This document shows, in pieces, positions 1 to 8,340 of a stretch of DNA of 10,280 bases. Source of the DNA: Mucidula mucida. Its lineage: Eukaryota > Basidiomycota > Agaricomycetes > Agaricales > Physalacriaceae. The position numbers were made by a program, and so were the translations under genes. Location of the stretch: assembly GCA_015501055.1 (NCBI GenBank), contig JADNYV010001036.1:1-10280 (forward strand), read 5' to 3'. Position 1 is the first letter of the stretch, and every line of letters begins with the position of its first letter. The notes beneath the pieces were generated by a model. That model had not been told where the DNA came from. It did not search any database and worked only from the letters and a program-made list of their open reading frames with translations.

Positions 1-1676
1 GCGGTACGACGGTACAATTACCTTTTGGATTCCACCTTGAGCCGCGCGAGCTCAAGCCCATCTTTCTTTGCCATCTCCTGAAACTGCCGCGCCTGAAAGA
101 AGTATGATGGAATTTATATTCACATTGGGAAAAAGAAAACCAAAGTATGGGCATACCCTTTCTGCAAAGAATAGCGCCACCTCGCCCCCATGGGATTTGC
201 TGGTGCCTTTTTGCCAACTGCGGGTGGCCTCTCGCAACATTTCATCACGCTTTCGCAAGCTCTCCTTCATACGACGGCGGTACATTTCTAGCTCGCCAAC
301 GTCCCTTTACCGCCCTTCCCATGACCGTTGCCACTTCCCTTTACCTTCATTCCATTGACGTCCCGTGTATACGCGGGGACGTGAATAGTTGTAATAGGCG
401 GAGGACGATCCGGACCTCGACGCTTGCGCACAGCCTGCCATTGGTATGGGGAGGGCTTGTTCCCCGAGCCCGTTTTTGTGTTTTGTCGGGACTTAAATGG
501 GGGAGGGGGCGGAATTGGTGGTGGATGCGGTGGGAGCCGCGAGACAAAGGACTTGAGCGTTGAAGGTGAAGGTTGAGGAGAATGATAAATTCCCATGTCC
601 AGGTATCCCAAGGCACAATCGGAATCCAATTCGCGAAGGAGGCTCACGAGTTCTAAAGCGTTATCGTCCATCCCTCGAGTGACGATGATGCAGAGTTCAG
701 CCTCGGCCACCATGCGCGATTGCTCTTCGGAATTGAGATGTTCATACATGGGTAGTATGATATTCAGAAGTTCGAGATATCGAGGTATATGCTCGTCTGG
801 GGTATATGTCATAGAGTCGCGTATAACGGCGAGTGCTGTGCAAAGTGCAGCATAAGGAGAGGAGTATCTGGGAGAATGGAAGTGGGACAGGAAAAATGAT
901 GATTCTTGAGAGGGCACGAAGGAAGCGACATGCGTGGACAAGGAGGCCAGTTGAGTCCATGCGTCTGGTGCCGGCCCGACGGGCTCGGTGGTATATCGGC
1001 GCACAGGCTGGGGCGAATGTGATGCTGCTGGCGGATATCTGCAATAGCGATGGTCGGTGTCCTTTTCTTCTTCTTCCCAGCAGATTTCGAGCCCTTGCCG
1101 ATGACTGTCGCCCATGCATGTTCCTGGACTGGAGACTCGTAGTCATCCAGACCTTCGAGCCCACGCTCCTCCATCTCTCGTATCGATTCCGCCGTCAAAA
1201 TATTCGCAATGACGTCCCACATATCCATCTCTCCGTCGGCTTTCTGGGCATTATCGAGCGCCTTATCCAACTGGTCGGCGTCAATGTGAGGGAGTGCGGC
1301 CTGCAAGAAGCCCAAGGGTGTCGTTGCAACAGATGCATTCGAGCTGGATGTTGCGGTCTCGCCAAGATAGAGACTGGGCGTACTAGCTGTATCCTCCGTG
1401 TAGGTTGCGATCTCCACGTTTTCGAGCTGCTCTGATAGCTCCGCTGCGTCAGCAATTTCCCGGAGGTTATTGCGGAGTGACTGGATCTCGAAGGACGTGG
1501 GGGTCTTGCTGTTGCCATCTCGGTCATATTCTATATCGGCCAGAAATGCAGCCAAGAGGGAGCTGTCCAAGCGAGGGCAAAATTCAGCCTATTAGAACGG
1601 ACTAATGAGGGTAACAATTCGAGAGTTGGGAGTGATATACCTCCAAATCGTCGAATAGGTTTGATTGTGATCCCAT
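1..1676 (-). CDS. SMR-type protein with CUE-like region and DUF1771, 3' part beyond window
   Basis: Spliced gene read leftwards. Exon 1 is 1641-1676 (ATG, 12 codons), followed by a 52-nt GT-AG intron at 1589-1640. Exon 2 is 157-1588, then a 63-nt intron at 93-156. Exon 3 is 22-92, and a donor at 21 leads out of the window. Near residues 103-153 a stretch beginning PLGFLQAALPHID and rich in acidic and hydrophobic residues resembles a CUE (ubiquitin-binding) helix bundle. A proline-rich linker follows. The last exons read YRRRMKESLRKRDEMLREA and AERARQFQEMAKKDG, typical of the DUF1771 helix that precedes an SMR domain; the SMR domain itself should lie off the left edge. Exon 2 is open only if one base is added at the G4 run 1010-1013 and another at the C3 run 303-305. 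With both added the exon is exactly 478 codons and the splice phases agree. Family knowledge: CUE/DUF1771/SMR proteins are linked to RNA or DNA nicking and ribosome quality control; the role here is inferred. Confidence 0.8.
303..305 (-). other. putative -1 frameshift in the SMR-type gene (GGG run)
   Basis: On the minus strand the frame ending GKGGKG meets a stop a few codons on. The next frame gives D-V-G-E-L-E-M-Y-R-R-R and carries on without a break into the DUF1771 helix. Adding one G to the run restores the whole path. No GT...AG pair is placed so as to explain the shift. Confidence 0.7.
1010..1013 (-). other. putative -1 frameshift in the SMR-type gene (CCCC run)
   Basis: On the minus strand the reading DIRQQHHIRP runs off frame, and the continuation PVRRYTTEPVGPAPDAWTQL is in the next frame. 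One additional C (CCCC to CCCCC) joins them as H-I-R-P-Q-P-V-R-R. No plausible intron fits, because coding character is continuous on both sides of the run. Confidence 0.7.
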
Positions 1677-1831
1677 AGTAAATGAGTATATTGGAATATA
1701 CTTTTGTTGGGATAGAGTAAGATGGTATACAGAGCAAGAGGCACAAGAGATAGCAATGTGGTTTGGGTCCAAGATGAGAAAAAGCCTAAATGAACGATCG
1801 ATCGCGTAAGCGCCCTTCATCATCGACAATC

Positions 1832-1879
1832 GATTGATGACTCGCGAGGACTCGCGTTCACAGATTCGAGTCATCAATC
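1832..1879. repeat. 13-bp perfect inverted repeat with TGACTC cores
   Basis: Left arm GATTGATGACTCG (1832-1844) and right arm CGAGTCATCAATC (1867-1879) are exact reverse complements separated by 22 bp. Each arm contains TGACTC/GAGTCA, the core bound by Gcn4/AP-1-type bZIP factors in fungi. The spacer carries a further GACTCGCG that also overlaps the left arm. The repeat lies about 155-205 bp upstream of the ATG at 1676, so a regulatory role or a hairpin is possible; this is inference. Confidence 0.6.
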
Positions 1880-1922
1880 ATGCTCTGAGTCTGTTTACAC
1901 CGCAGAACTATACTTTAGCTAG

Positions 1923-1932
1923 GATAATTATC
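1923..1932. promoter_or_regulatory. palindromic GATA pair (GATAATTATC)
   Basis: A perfect 10-bp palindrome gives one GATAA on each strand. Fungal GATA factors (nitrogen, light or iron regulators) bind such cores. It lies in the upstream region of the SMR-type gene. Short matches of this kind also occur by chance. Confidence 0.3.
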
Positions 1933-2232
1933 GTTTAGTAATAACGGTGATATTGCTACGAGCCCTCGCCACCTCTTAAGTTCTGATACCATACTATACC
2001 GCGACCTGCGGTCGGAAGCTATCGTCTGTTGCGTTCATTGTTCAAGCCTTCTTCACCTGGATGAAGTACGCGGGAAATGGAAAGCGCACAAGGTGACGAG
2101 GGCAGGACGTACACAATAAGCATATCAGGACTTAAGCTGACTATTATTCATACCTAAGTCGGAAACAGATTATTAGCAAAGGAACAGAAAGTATCGCGCG
2201 ACGCACTCTGGATACATGCTCTCATTCATCGA

Positions 2233-2817
2233 TCAGTAAAAGTAACCCTGTCTCTCAACCGCAGCCGGGAAAATCTCCACCAGCTTCTGCAGTATATCCC
2301 GCACCTCCGCCCTGGTCTCGACATCCTCGGGCCTCGAATAATTGTCGAATAATACAAGCGCCATGTTGCACTTACGCGACATGACATGCTTGTCCTCGAT
2401 CTTACGACCGTATATCTTGGAGAAGTGGCGTGCCATGGCGTGGTATCCAAGAAGCAGAGCCGTACCTGAGTATTCAGGCTTGGATTCAGATAACACGAGG
2501 ATCCCAAGTTCCTCGGCGTACGCGATCGCCTCTTGGTGCAGGAGACCAACACCAAAGACCAAGCGCGCCGGTGAAAACCCGTCGTATGGATCGTATGCAC
2601 GAGGAATGGAGAGGAAGGGTTCATGCTTGAATATGTCATCAGGAGTGTAAGGCTGAATAGAAGAGTTAGCCAAAACAGAAGAATGAAAGGTGATGCGTAC
2701 ATTGCTGGCTCCCGGATCATATTCATCTATCTCTTCCTCTTCCTCTTCGTCATTCGTCTCTTCTGTTTCCTGACAGTGGATGGCAAACCGATGAACGTTG
2801 GCTGGTCGCAGCGGCAT
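2233..2817 (-). CDS. hypothetical protein with acidic N-terminal stretch, two exons
   Basis: Exon 1 is 2701-2817, starting at the ATG on 2817 (MPLRPANVHRF). Exon 2 is 2233-2652, ending in TGA. The intron 2653-2700 starts GTACGC and ends CTATTCAG. It is 48 nt and in frame without stops, so retention would insert 16 residues. The spliced product is 178 residues. It opens with a short basic/hydrophobic segment, then an acidic run (EEEEEE with flanking E and D) near residues 15-33. A mainly helical region follows, with FSPARLVFGVGLLHQEA and the segment LLLGYHAMARHFSKIYGRK. There is no signal peptide, membrane segment or catalytic motif that I recognise. I do not recognise the family and assign no function. 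It lies downstream of a divergent promoter shared with the short secreted ORF at 3178. Confidence 0.75.
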   Translation of the reverse strand: MPLRPANVHRFAIHCQETEETNDEEEEEEIDEYDPGASNVRITFHSSVLANSSIQPYTPDDIFKHEPFLSIPRAYDPYDGFSPARLVFGVGLLHQEAIAYAEELGILVLSESKPEYSGTALLLGYHAMARHFSKIYGRKIEDKHVMSRKCNMALVLFDNYSRPEDVETRAEVRDILQKLVEIFPAAVERQGYFY

Positions 2818-3177
2818 GATGCCCAACTACAAAATCAGGCAGGTAAAAGGCGAAGGCGGGCCGCAGTAGAATTGCAAATGAGCGGAGAAAAGAAAGGATG
2901 TCTCGAGTGAAAGGGGTATATGCAAGTCCGTTGAAGTAATGGTTCGTCGTCGCGCGCGCTTGTCAATTCTTGACGAGTGCGTCCGAAGAATATTGATCTA
3001 CTTGTGCGCACCATTGACAGTAACCGATGGATACGCCTTGGACAAAGCGAGCTCGAATACAGTAAATCTCTAAGAACTATCGACGTCCTAACGATATTCT
3101 TACTGAAAGCACGCTTGGTGATCCGAGAAGGCTACGATATATGAAGGATCAGTCTTGTGACCGTCATAGTATCTGCA
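2818..3177. other. divergent intergenic region
   Basis: This lies between the leftward gene starting at 2817 and the rightward ORF starting at 3178, so it should hold both promoters. It contains a CGCGCGCGC tract at 2951-2959. Just after it is a short imperfect inverted repeat, CTTGTCAA-ttc-TTGACGAG, at 2959-2977. A GATATAT box lies at 3136-3142, about 35-40 bp before the rightward ATG. No coding frame stands out. Confidence 0.4.
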
Positions 3178-3318
3178 ATGTTGAAGCTCACCTTACTCGT
3201 CCTGCTTCTCACAGTTCTTACTCTGAACGGCATAGACGCCACGGACCAGTACCGTAGCGTTTGCAAAGGGGAAGCCTCCGGCTCGAGTAAGACGTTTGCT
3301 CTGTACACCTCAAAGTAG
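3178..3318 (+). CDS. short secreted peptide or first exon of a small secreted protein
   Basis: ATG at 3178 opens MLKLTLLVLLLTVLTLNG, a textbook signal-peptide core, with a likely cleavage after IDA near residue 21. The mature start TDQYRSVCKGEASG contains one cysteine. Read without splicing, the ORF is 46 codons and stops at 3316-3318. A good donor (GTAAGA) begins at 3287, and an acceptor (CTGACC...CATCAG) ends at 3357, giving a possible 71-nt intron. That splice would end after 16 further codons. Another frame, around 3410-3500, reads DVFNECCEEGTTEYRHTD and looks coding, with paired cysteines, but I could not join it cleanly. The start is well supported and the 3' end is not. Function is unknown; the context only suggests a small secreted protein. 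Confidence 0.5.
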   Translation: MLKLTLLVLLLTVLTLNGIDATDQYRSVCKGEASGSSKTFALYTSK

Positions 3319-3578
3319 GCCCATACCTTTGCAACTATCTTGCCTGACCAACATCAGGACCGGCCGCAACGCCCCAAGCACAACGGCACCGGTTAGATTG
3401 TGCATGAAAAGACCATGGATGTTTTCAATGAGTGTTGCGAGGAGGGAACTACCGAATATCGCCACACAGATAGAAGCTGTTCTCGTGAGCCGGGAGTCCT
3501 TCGCTGATCCGATTGCAGATCACAATCCCGGTGAACATTTAACAGAGATGTCTCATTGGACGGCGTACAAAGGGTAGC

Positions 3579-4841
3579 TCAAACAAGGCCGACCTTTCGT
3601 AGAAGTCTGTAAAATGAGCTTGGTGGCGCCGCACCTTTGAATTCGGGATGTTCCAATAACCACCACTAGAAGCATAACATTACTTTACGTGGAATACAGA
3701 AAGAAGAGACCTCACCTCAACCGTTTGCTTGACTGCATCGTCCTTGAGAACAACACGGCGGGGAGGTCGTTCTGCGTACTTGAAAAATGAGTCATCGACA
3801 GCGCATACATCATATGTGTTCGGCTAAACGTGTAAGTGAGCAAAGGTCGTTCCTGTGAATTGCCAAAGAACATGCCTCATTCCCAACTTCTTCTAACCAC
3901 CAACCAAATGTGTCAAACTCAGAGTGCAGTGTATATGACTTCGTAAGAATGTTGAAGAGGCTATTAACCTGTCCACCGAGAAGTGGAACCAGGTCACCAA
4001 GCCCAAATCTCTCGAGCATTGCAAAAGCTGTCCACAGGTAGGAGGAATAATCAGCAAAGAACCGACAGGCCACGAAATAGTCATCTTACTGCCGCCTTGA
4101 GCCGACTCAGAGAATAGATGCGCGCATTGTGTCTTGACCAGAGCGCCGTGGTGTTCGAGGGCTCGTTTTTTGATTTCCGGATACTTTGCATATGACGGCC
4201 TGTCGTAGTGGCCAGTTATTGCACACCTGTATCCGTCCCGAAATAAAGCCTAGAAGGAATTTAGAAGGTGCATGTAGGTTTGTTTTGGACAAACGAACCG
4301 CGTCTTTCGCGTCTTTTTCTGTTTGTGGGGCCTCTTTTATGTGCCCCGCAATACTTTCCTTCGCCTCGTCAAAGGACGCAGGTGAGACGTGTTCGAACAG
4401 CGCATCCGGTGTGGGTATAGGCTCCGCGTCCGAACCATCTAAAGGGTTATTCGTACACTATCACAAACTCGTCCAGCTACTCACTCACATACGCGCATGG
4501 GGAATTTTAGATAGTCAAGTCCCAATTGGCAAACCTTTATGTTGGGCGGCAGTCTCCGCTGGGCTTCCAATCGCCGCGTTTTCGACCTTGGAGTACGACG
4601 CAATTTCAGCGCAGAGTTTCTGATAGGGATTGAAGCCAAAAGAATGCTGGCGTCCATGGTTCCAGAAGTCGAGAAGGAAAAATCCTAGAGCGCGGACGCC
4701 GACAAGTTCATCTCGGTGTTTGGGCTTCGCGGCATGCTCTTTTGATGCTGCCGCCTCAGCCGAGAGGAGGAGACGCCAAATGCTACAGCCATCGGCATCG
4801 AGTTTGACATCTTTTAGTGAAGGAAGACTTTGCCTCGGCAT
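3579..4841 (-). CDS. HNH_2-type nuclease-like protein, seven exons
   Basis: Exons (minus): 4587-4841, 4489-4534, 4299-4438, 4090-4249, 3876-4027, 3716-3823 and 3579-3665. They sum to 948 nt, or 315 residues plus TGA. Introns are 52, 50, 49, 62, 52 and 50 nt, and all phases agree. The N-terminus includes VGVRALGFFLLDFW, seen in fungal HNH_2 proteins. The nuclease-like core has RDGYRCAITG (residues 151-160), QCAHLF with first His191, Asn226 in SLFNILT, and LHSEFDTF with second His235 and FD at 238-239. All three H-N-H positions are therefore present. Two splice sites are unusual: the donor at 3875 reads GC, and the first intron ends in AAG at 4535. The latter could instead be a one-base insertion in the A-run at 4536-4538 (AAA on the minus strand). 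Family knowledge: such proteins are numerous in Agaricomycetes and their role is not established; DNA cleavage is inferred from the fold. No associated toxin, antitoxin or methylase is visible. Confidence 0.75.
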
Positions 4842-5296
4842 GACTGCAGGTGGTAAGTTAAGTGTGCAGCCACTGAATACTAAGTCCGAGCTTTCTCGCA
4901 CGCCTTCGGTTAGGCGAGACTACCTAAACTCCAACCTTCAAGGCCTGGCCACGGCCCTCGATGATACTTGAGGCCGCAACAGATCGGTACAACTATACCA
5001 GCAGGAAATGCAGATATCAAACATAAGAACAGAACGATTATACATTCCGACATGCAAGGCAGACAATACTACAAACACTGAGCAATGTTAGCTACATTCA
5101 AATCCGAGGGTATACGAAAGTCCATGACAATACAAGTCCAAGTCATTCCAGCTCCAAATTATCTACGAAAGCAATCCAAGTCCATACATATGCAAAGCGA
5201 GTGTGCCAACAATGATGCAGAGGAATTCCTGATAGCAGTCCCATATCCATGGCGAGTGTGAAAACGATTCCGAAAGCCTGATAGCGTCCAATTTCC
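4842..5296. other. intergenic, upstream of the HNH_2-like gene
   Basis: No convincing gene. It lies between the HNH_2-like start (4841) and the stop of the repeat-protein gene (5297). The words CAAGTCCA and CCAAGTC recur several times between 5130 and 5195. A possible splice acceptor (CCACCTGCAG) lies directly ahead of the ATG at 4841, so a 5'-UTR intron or an extra upstream exon cannot be excluded. Confidence 0.4.
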
Positions 5297-6926
5297 TTAC
5301 AATAGCGTTTCGTCATCTCCAATCTCGCCTAGCATGTCGTCGTCTCCTTTGCTTCGCCTCAGCGCTTGCTTTCTGGCTTTTTCGATCCTGCTCGCTCTGG
5401 CCCTGCTCCGAATCGGTGGTGGTTGGACAAACACGATAGGTTCTTCGAGCATGATAAGATCCAGCTCATCGGGACTGTCTTCGTCTTCCTCTGCGTGGAA
5501 GATGGACGGAGGAAGAGCCTGCGAAACAGTCGGACGAGCAGCTGCGACGCTCCCGCTACGATGTGCGACGATGCTGCCACTGCGAGTCCTGCCTGGTGGA
5601 GCGATGATGCTGGCACTACGATTCCTGCTGGGAGGAGCGATGATACTTCCATTACGAGGACGGCTTGGAGGAGGAGGAGGGCCCATAATGCGGGAAGGTG
5701 CGATAATACTGCCACTCCTGGTTCTAGTTGAAGGATTGCCAGGGAGCGCCACGATACTTCCACTTCTAGCTCGAGATCCTGCCACTGGTTGCGATGCCAC
5801 GATACTGCCGCTGCGTGCCCGCGTCGTGCTAGGGACGATAGTACCACTTCTCGTTCTAGTCGGCGGGGGACCACGAATAATGTTACCGATGGCAAGGGTT
5901 GCAGCGCTCTTGATCGTTCCACTTCTCGCACGACCAATAACAGTGCCACTGCGTGTGCGATTGATGGGTAAGGCAGGTGCCAAGGTAGAGGTGTTATCGC
6001 TATCCAGAATGGAATCCTTGTCCTTGAATCCAGAATCTAGAGAACGAGAGCGCTGAGGAGAAGATGCTGTAGACTTGTTAGAAACGCAATATAATCACAT
6101 TCGAGAAACTCACGCATGAGAACGAGACTATCAAGCAATTCTTCAAGAACCTGCGGATCGGAAGGAGGAAGCATTTCCACATCATTGTGCGCCTGTTTCT
6201 TGGAGGGAGGGGAAATCAAGGATTCGCTAACCCAGTCCGAGTCATCCATGTCTGGCGTTTCATATCCTCCTTCCAATTTGGCGCGAAAGATTGATTGCAT
6301 GGCATCTTCTTCGTCAGACTCAGTATCATATCCAGTACGTTTTGGGGTGCTCTGAAAAAGCTTAGACAAGTCTGCATCAAAGTCGTAGAGTGACAGCTGA
6401 CTGGGAGGTCTGTTGAAGTCGACATTGCGGGACGGAGAAAAGAGGTCGAAATAGAGATGAGTATGAGGGGCGTCAAACGATGGGCGACGAACGGAAGAGC
6501 GTTGGTTCGGCGAAGAAGGGGCTGAAGCGAGAGGCAGTGTTGAAAGCGGTCCAAGTGGTCCTCCAAGAATCAACGGTTCTTTGATCGCCTGCGTCGTCCT
6601 TGACGTCGCGAAATATCCGTCCTGGTCGGGCGACGATTCGTAGGAGGTCTCTAGCATTGCGGCAGTCTTCGTCTTGTCATATTTTCCGTAGGTCTTCTTG
6701 ACGGGCTCGAATCTGTTTTCCTTGAGACGCTGGGAAGTTCGTGACTGGGAGTGGTGAAAACTCTCTGGGTGTCTCATATACACAGACAGAGGAATGCAGC
6801 TTGTATGCGGTCGCTTCCGATAGCAGCGATGTGTGAGGAGTCTCCAGAGGCATCCTGGACTTCTTCGCGGGGCGCGTCAGTCGTCGAAGAAGAGACGGCA
6901 CGCTTGAGCTTGAGAAGCGAGATCAT
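5297..6926 (-). CDS. serine-rich protein with RxRSG[ST][IV] repeats
   Basis: Exon 1 is 6114-6926, starting ATG ATC TCG (MISLLKLKRAVSS). The intron is 6067-6113 (GTGAGT...CTACAG, 47 nt). Exon 2 is 5297-6066, ending TAA. With one base added at the two-base run 6809-6810 the product is about 527 residues. The middle contains QRLKENRFEPVKKTYGKYDK, the segment ILGGPLGPLSTLPLASAPSS, the acidic patch DTESDEEDAMQ and SKKQAHNDVEMLPP. The C-terminal third (residues about 308-446) carries ten copies of R-x-R-[SN]-[GA]-[ST]-[IV] at irregular 9-22 residue spacing, joined by proline-rich linkers. A basic helix (RIEKARKQALRRSK) and an acidic tail follow. The serines sit in basic contexts typical of AGC/CAMK-kinase targets; this is inference. 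It appears largely disordered and cytosolic or nuclear, with no signal peptide or membrane segment. I recognise no named family. Confidence 0.7.
5546..5959 (-). repeat. coding repeat array, R-x-R-S-G-[ST]-[IV]
   Basis: Ten imperfect copies of a 7-residue motif lie within the repeat-protein gene: RTRSGTV, RARSGTI, RTRSGTI, RARSGSI twice, RTRSGSI, RPRNGSI, RNRSASI, RTRSGSI and HRSGSV. At DNA level the copies show as recurring words such as GATACTTCC, GATGATGCTG and GATACTGCC on the plus strand. Spacing varies, so this is not a clean minisatellite. Conservation of the protein motif over the DNA suggests selection on the motif. Confidence 0.8.
6809..6810 (-). other. putative -1 frameshift in exon 1 of the repeat protein
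   Basis: On the minus strand the N-terminal frame reads HIAAIGSDR and then hits TGA at 6774-6776. The long downstream frame reads HTSCIPLSVYMRHPESF. Adding one C to the CC run joins them as G-S-D-P-H-T-S. Exon 1 then becomes 271 codons plus one base, exactly the phase needed for the splice at 6113. A 47-nt intron with an AAG acceptor is a weaker alternative. Confidence 0.55.
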
Positions 6927-7280
6927 GATGGCGGGATCAGAGAGACGACTGACCAATCAACACGACTATCATAGCATTTGATTCGGACGACTAGGAAATA
7001 CACTGGAGTCAAGGTGAACTCTGTATGTTTTCTTTTTCGCGCAAGAACCACTGTCGGGCATACTTGCTACGCGGTTTCCAGTCATCACCATATCTGGTGT
7101 GGTGGCAAATATGACCGACCGGCCTCTGAAAGGTCGAGAATCTGCGTTGCTCCCTCTCACCATCACGTCCGTACTGGACAGTAATTCGGATATCTTCCAT
7201 AACTAATGAACTTTGCGAAGCTTGCCCTGGGGCCGAAGAAAGGTTCAGCGAAAAACAAGAAAACTAAGTGAAAGCACATA
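6927..7280. other. intergenic, upstream of the repeat-protein gene
   Basis: No convincing coding frame. It should contain the promoter of the leftward repeat-protein gene and the 3' UTR of the kinase-like gene. A small inverted repeat (CGACC...GGTCG) lies around 7119-7136. Nothing else stands out. Confidence 0.4.
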
Positions 7281-8096
7281 CTAGTTTTGACACTGCCGGA
7301 ACGCTTCCGCCTTCTTCAATTCATCGAGAAGCTCTGCTCCATCCTTATACTGTGTGAAAAAACACTTTCCGACGATTGAGCCAAAGCACTTATTGAGCCC
7401 ATCATCATCGAGCGTGTCGAAATCTTTGTGTTCATGCTTATTGCTTGCCTGGACCTGCTCATCCAAATTCGGTAGGAGACCGACCGACCAGGGAAAGCGA
7501 TTCATCAAAAGCGCATAGAGGATAACGCCAAATCCAAAAATGTCAGGATATGTGGGTGTCCTTCCGAAATATCGTCTTGGCCATGCGAAAATGGGAGGGG
7601 GGCAAGTCGTGAAGGAATGCTTATCAGGCGGGTTGACGACAGAGAAGGCAAAATCAGCAAGAACGACATGGAAATCCTCTGTGACAAGGACGTTACGGAA
7701 ATGGGCGTCCGCCCAGATGATTGACTTGCTATGGAGGTGAGCGAGTCCTTCTGCAATTTCGATTGCCCATTGGATACGTAGAGACAGCGGAGGGCTCTTC
7801 TCAAGAAGGTATGTCCACAAGTCGCCGAGGGGGTGATACTGGAGGCTGATACACTCGTTGTAGTCTGCGAGCCCAAGAAAGGCTACGATGCGGGGATGAG
7901 GAGTGACTGCTTTGTACACTTCCAACTCGCGTGACGATACAGGTTTGAAAAACGTGCCTAGCAGCAGAGCTACTGAGTAAGTGACGCCCCAAATATCAAG
8001 AAAGGACTGACCACTGTCTGCATCGAAATACCCAGGTTCAAGATCAGGAAACTGGTCACTGGATTCGGAGTCGCTCGAGCTCTGTGAGTCGAACAT
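7281..8096 (-). CDS. kinase-like protein with degenerate catalytic motifs
   Basis: Single open frame of 271 residues from the ATG on 8096 to TAG at 7281. Serine/acidic N-terminus (MFDSQSSSDSESSDQFPD). HPRIVAFLGL corresponds to the helix C-beta4 region, and ECISLQYHPLGDLWTYL to the hinge. The catalytic loop reads IIWADAHFRNVLV: Asp and Asn are kept, but His-Arg becomes Trp-Ala. The next motif is LADFAFSVV (DFA for DFG). PTYPDIFGFGVILYALL matches the post-APE F-helix region (usually DvwSfGvvL). I see no glycine-rich loop and no convincing beta3 lysine ahead of helix C (the nearest is GTFFKPVSSRELEVYK). The frame stays open upstream of the ATG for about 25 codons (KPSVFIDSSS), so an earlier exon is possible. 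Length and motifs suit a Ser/Thr-kinase-like family seen in Agaricomycetes. Activity is doubtful and substrate unknown. Confidence 0.75.
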   Translation of the reverse strand: MFDSQSSSDSESSDQFPDLEPGYFDADSGQSFLDIWGVTYSVALLLGTFFKPVSSRELEVYKAVTPHPRIVAFLGLADYNECISLQYHPLGDLWTYLLEKSPPLSLRIQWAIEIAEGLAHLHSKSIIWADAHFRNVLVTEDFHVVLADFAFSVVNPPDKHSFTTCPPPIFAWPRRYFGRTPTYPDIFGFGVILYALLMNRFPWSVGLLPNLDEQVQASNKHEHKDFDTLDDDGLNKCFGSIVGKCFFTQYKDGAELLDELKKAEAFRQCQN

Positions 8097-8340
8097 GGAG
8101 GATGAATCGATGAAGACAGATGGTTTTGAAGTCCGACGTCTTGCCGCTCTTTGCCGAATGCTGACTCAGGCGCATCCATGAAATCGAATCTCTCGTTTGT
8201 GGTGGCACAGTCGAGGTTGCTCGCACTTTCAGCAAGTCGTCACGTATGAAAGCTACCGTATATTTGCGAGTATCTCTACTCAGGTGATTTTGGCCACACC
8301 TCCGAGATGACGGCCGATGTCCATCCGCTTCATTTCTTAG

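Larger units (their letters stand above)
1677..2232. other. intergenic, upstream of the SMR-type gene
   Basis: No convincing coding frame on either strand. It holds the presumed promoter of the leftward SMR-type gene. A 6-bp inverted repeat, GTATAT-tgga-ATATAC, lies at 1686-1701, just ahead of the ATG. A 13-bp inverted repeat at 1832-1879 and a GATAATTATC palindrome at 1923-1932 are the other visible structures. Confidence 0.6.

Noticed and set aside
833..1435. Plus-strand open frame of 200 codons
   Set aside because: It lies opposite the SMR-type exon, whose DUF1771 and CUE-like features and splice phases are convincing; the plus frame has no recognisable content.
2949..2977. CG-alternating tract and small inverted repeat as an origin or terminator
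   Set aside because: The arms are only 8 bp with one mismatch and no supporting context; mentioned only as part of the intergenic region.
4028..4089. Coding continuation of HNH_2-like exon 5 upstream (segment with RFFADYSSYLW)
   Set aside because: It reads open for a short way but meets TAA at its start. A 62-nt intron with GTAAGA donor and GGACAG acceptor gives the exact phase joining QGG to FAMLERFGL.
4186..4623. Plus-strand open frame of 145 codons
   Set aside because: It is antisense to HNH_2-like exons 2-4 and would span their intron sequences; composition is not protein-like in any known family.
5334..6056. Long plus-strand open frame of 240 codons, with a leucine-rich start resembling a membrane segment
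   Set aside because: It is the antisense of the RxRSGS repeat exon; the repeat's codon pattern keeps the opposite strand open. The minus frame has consistent splicing and protein-like composition.
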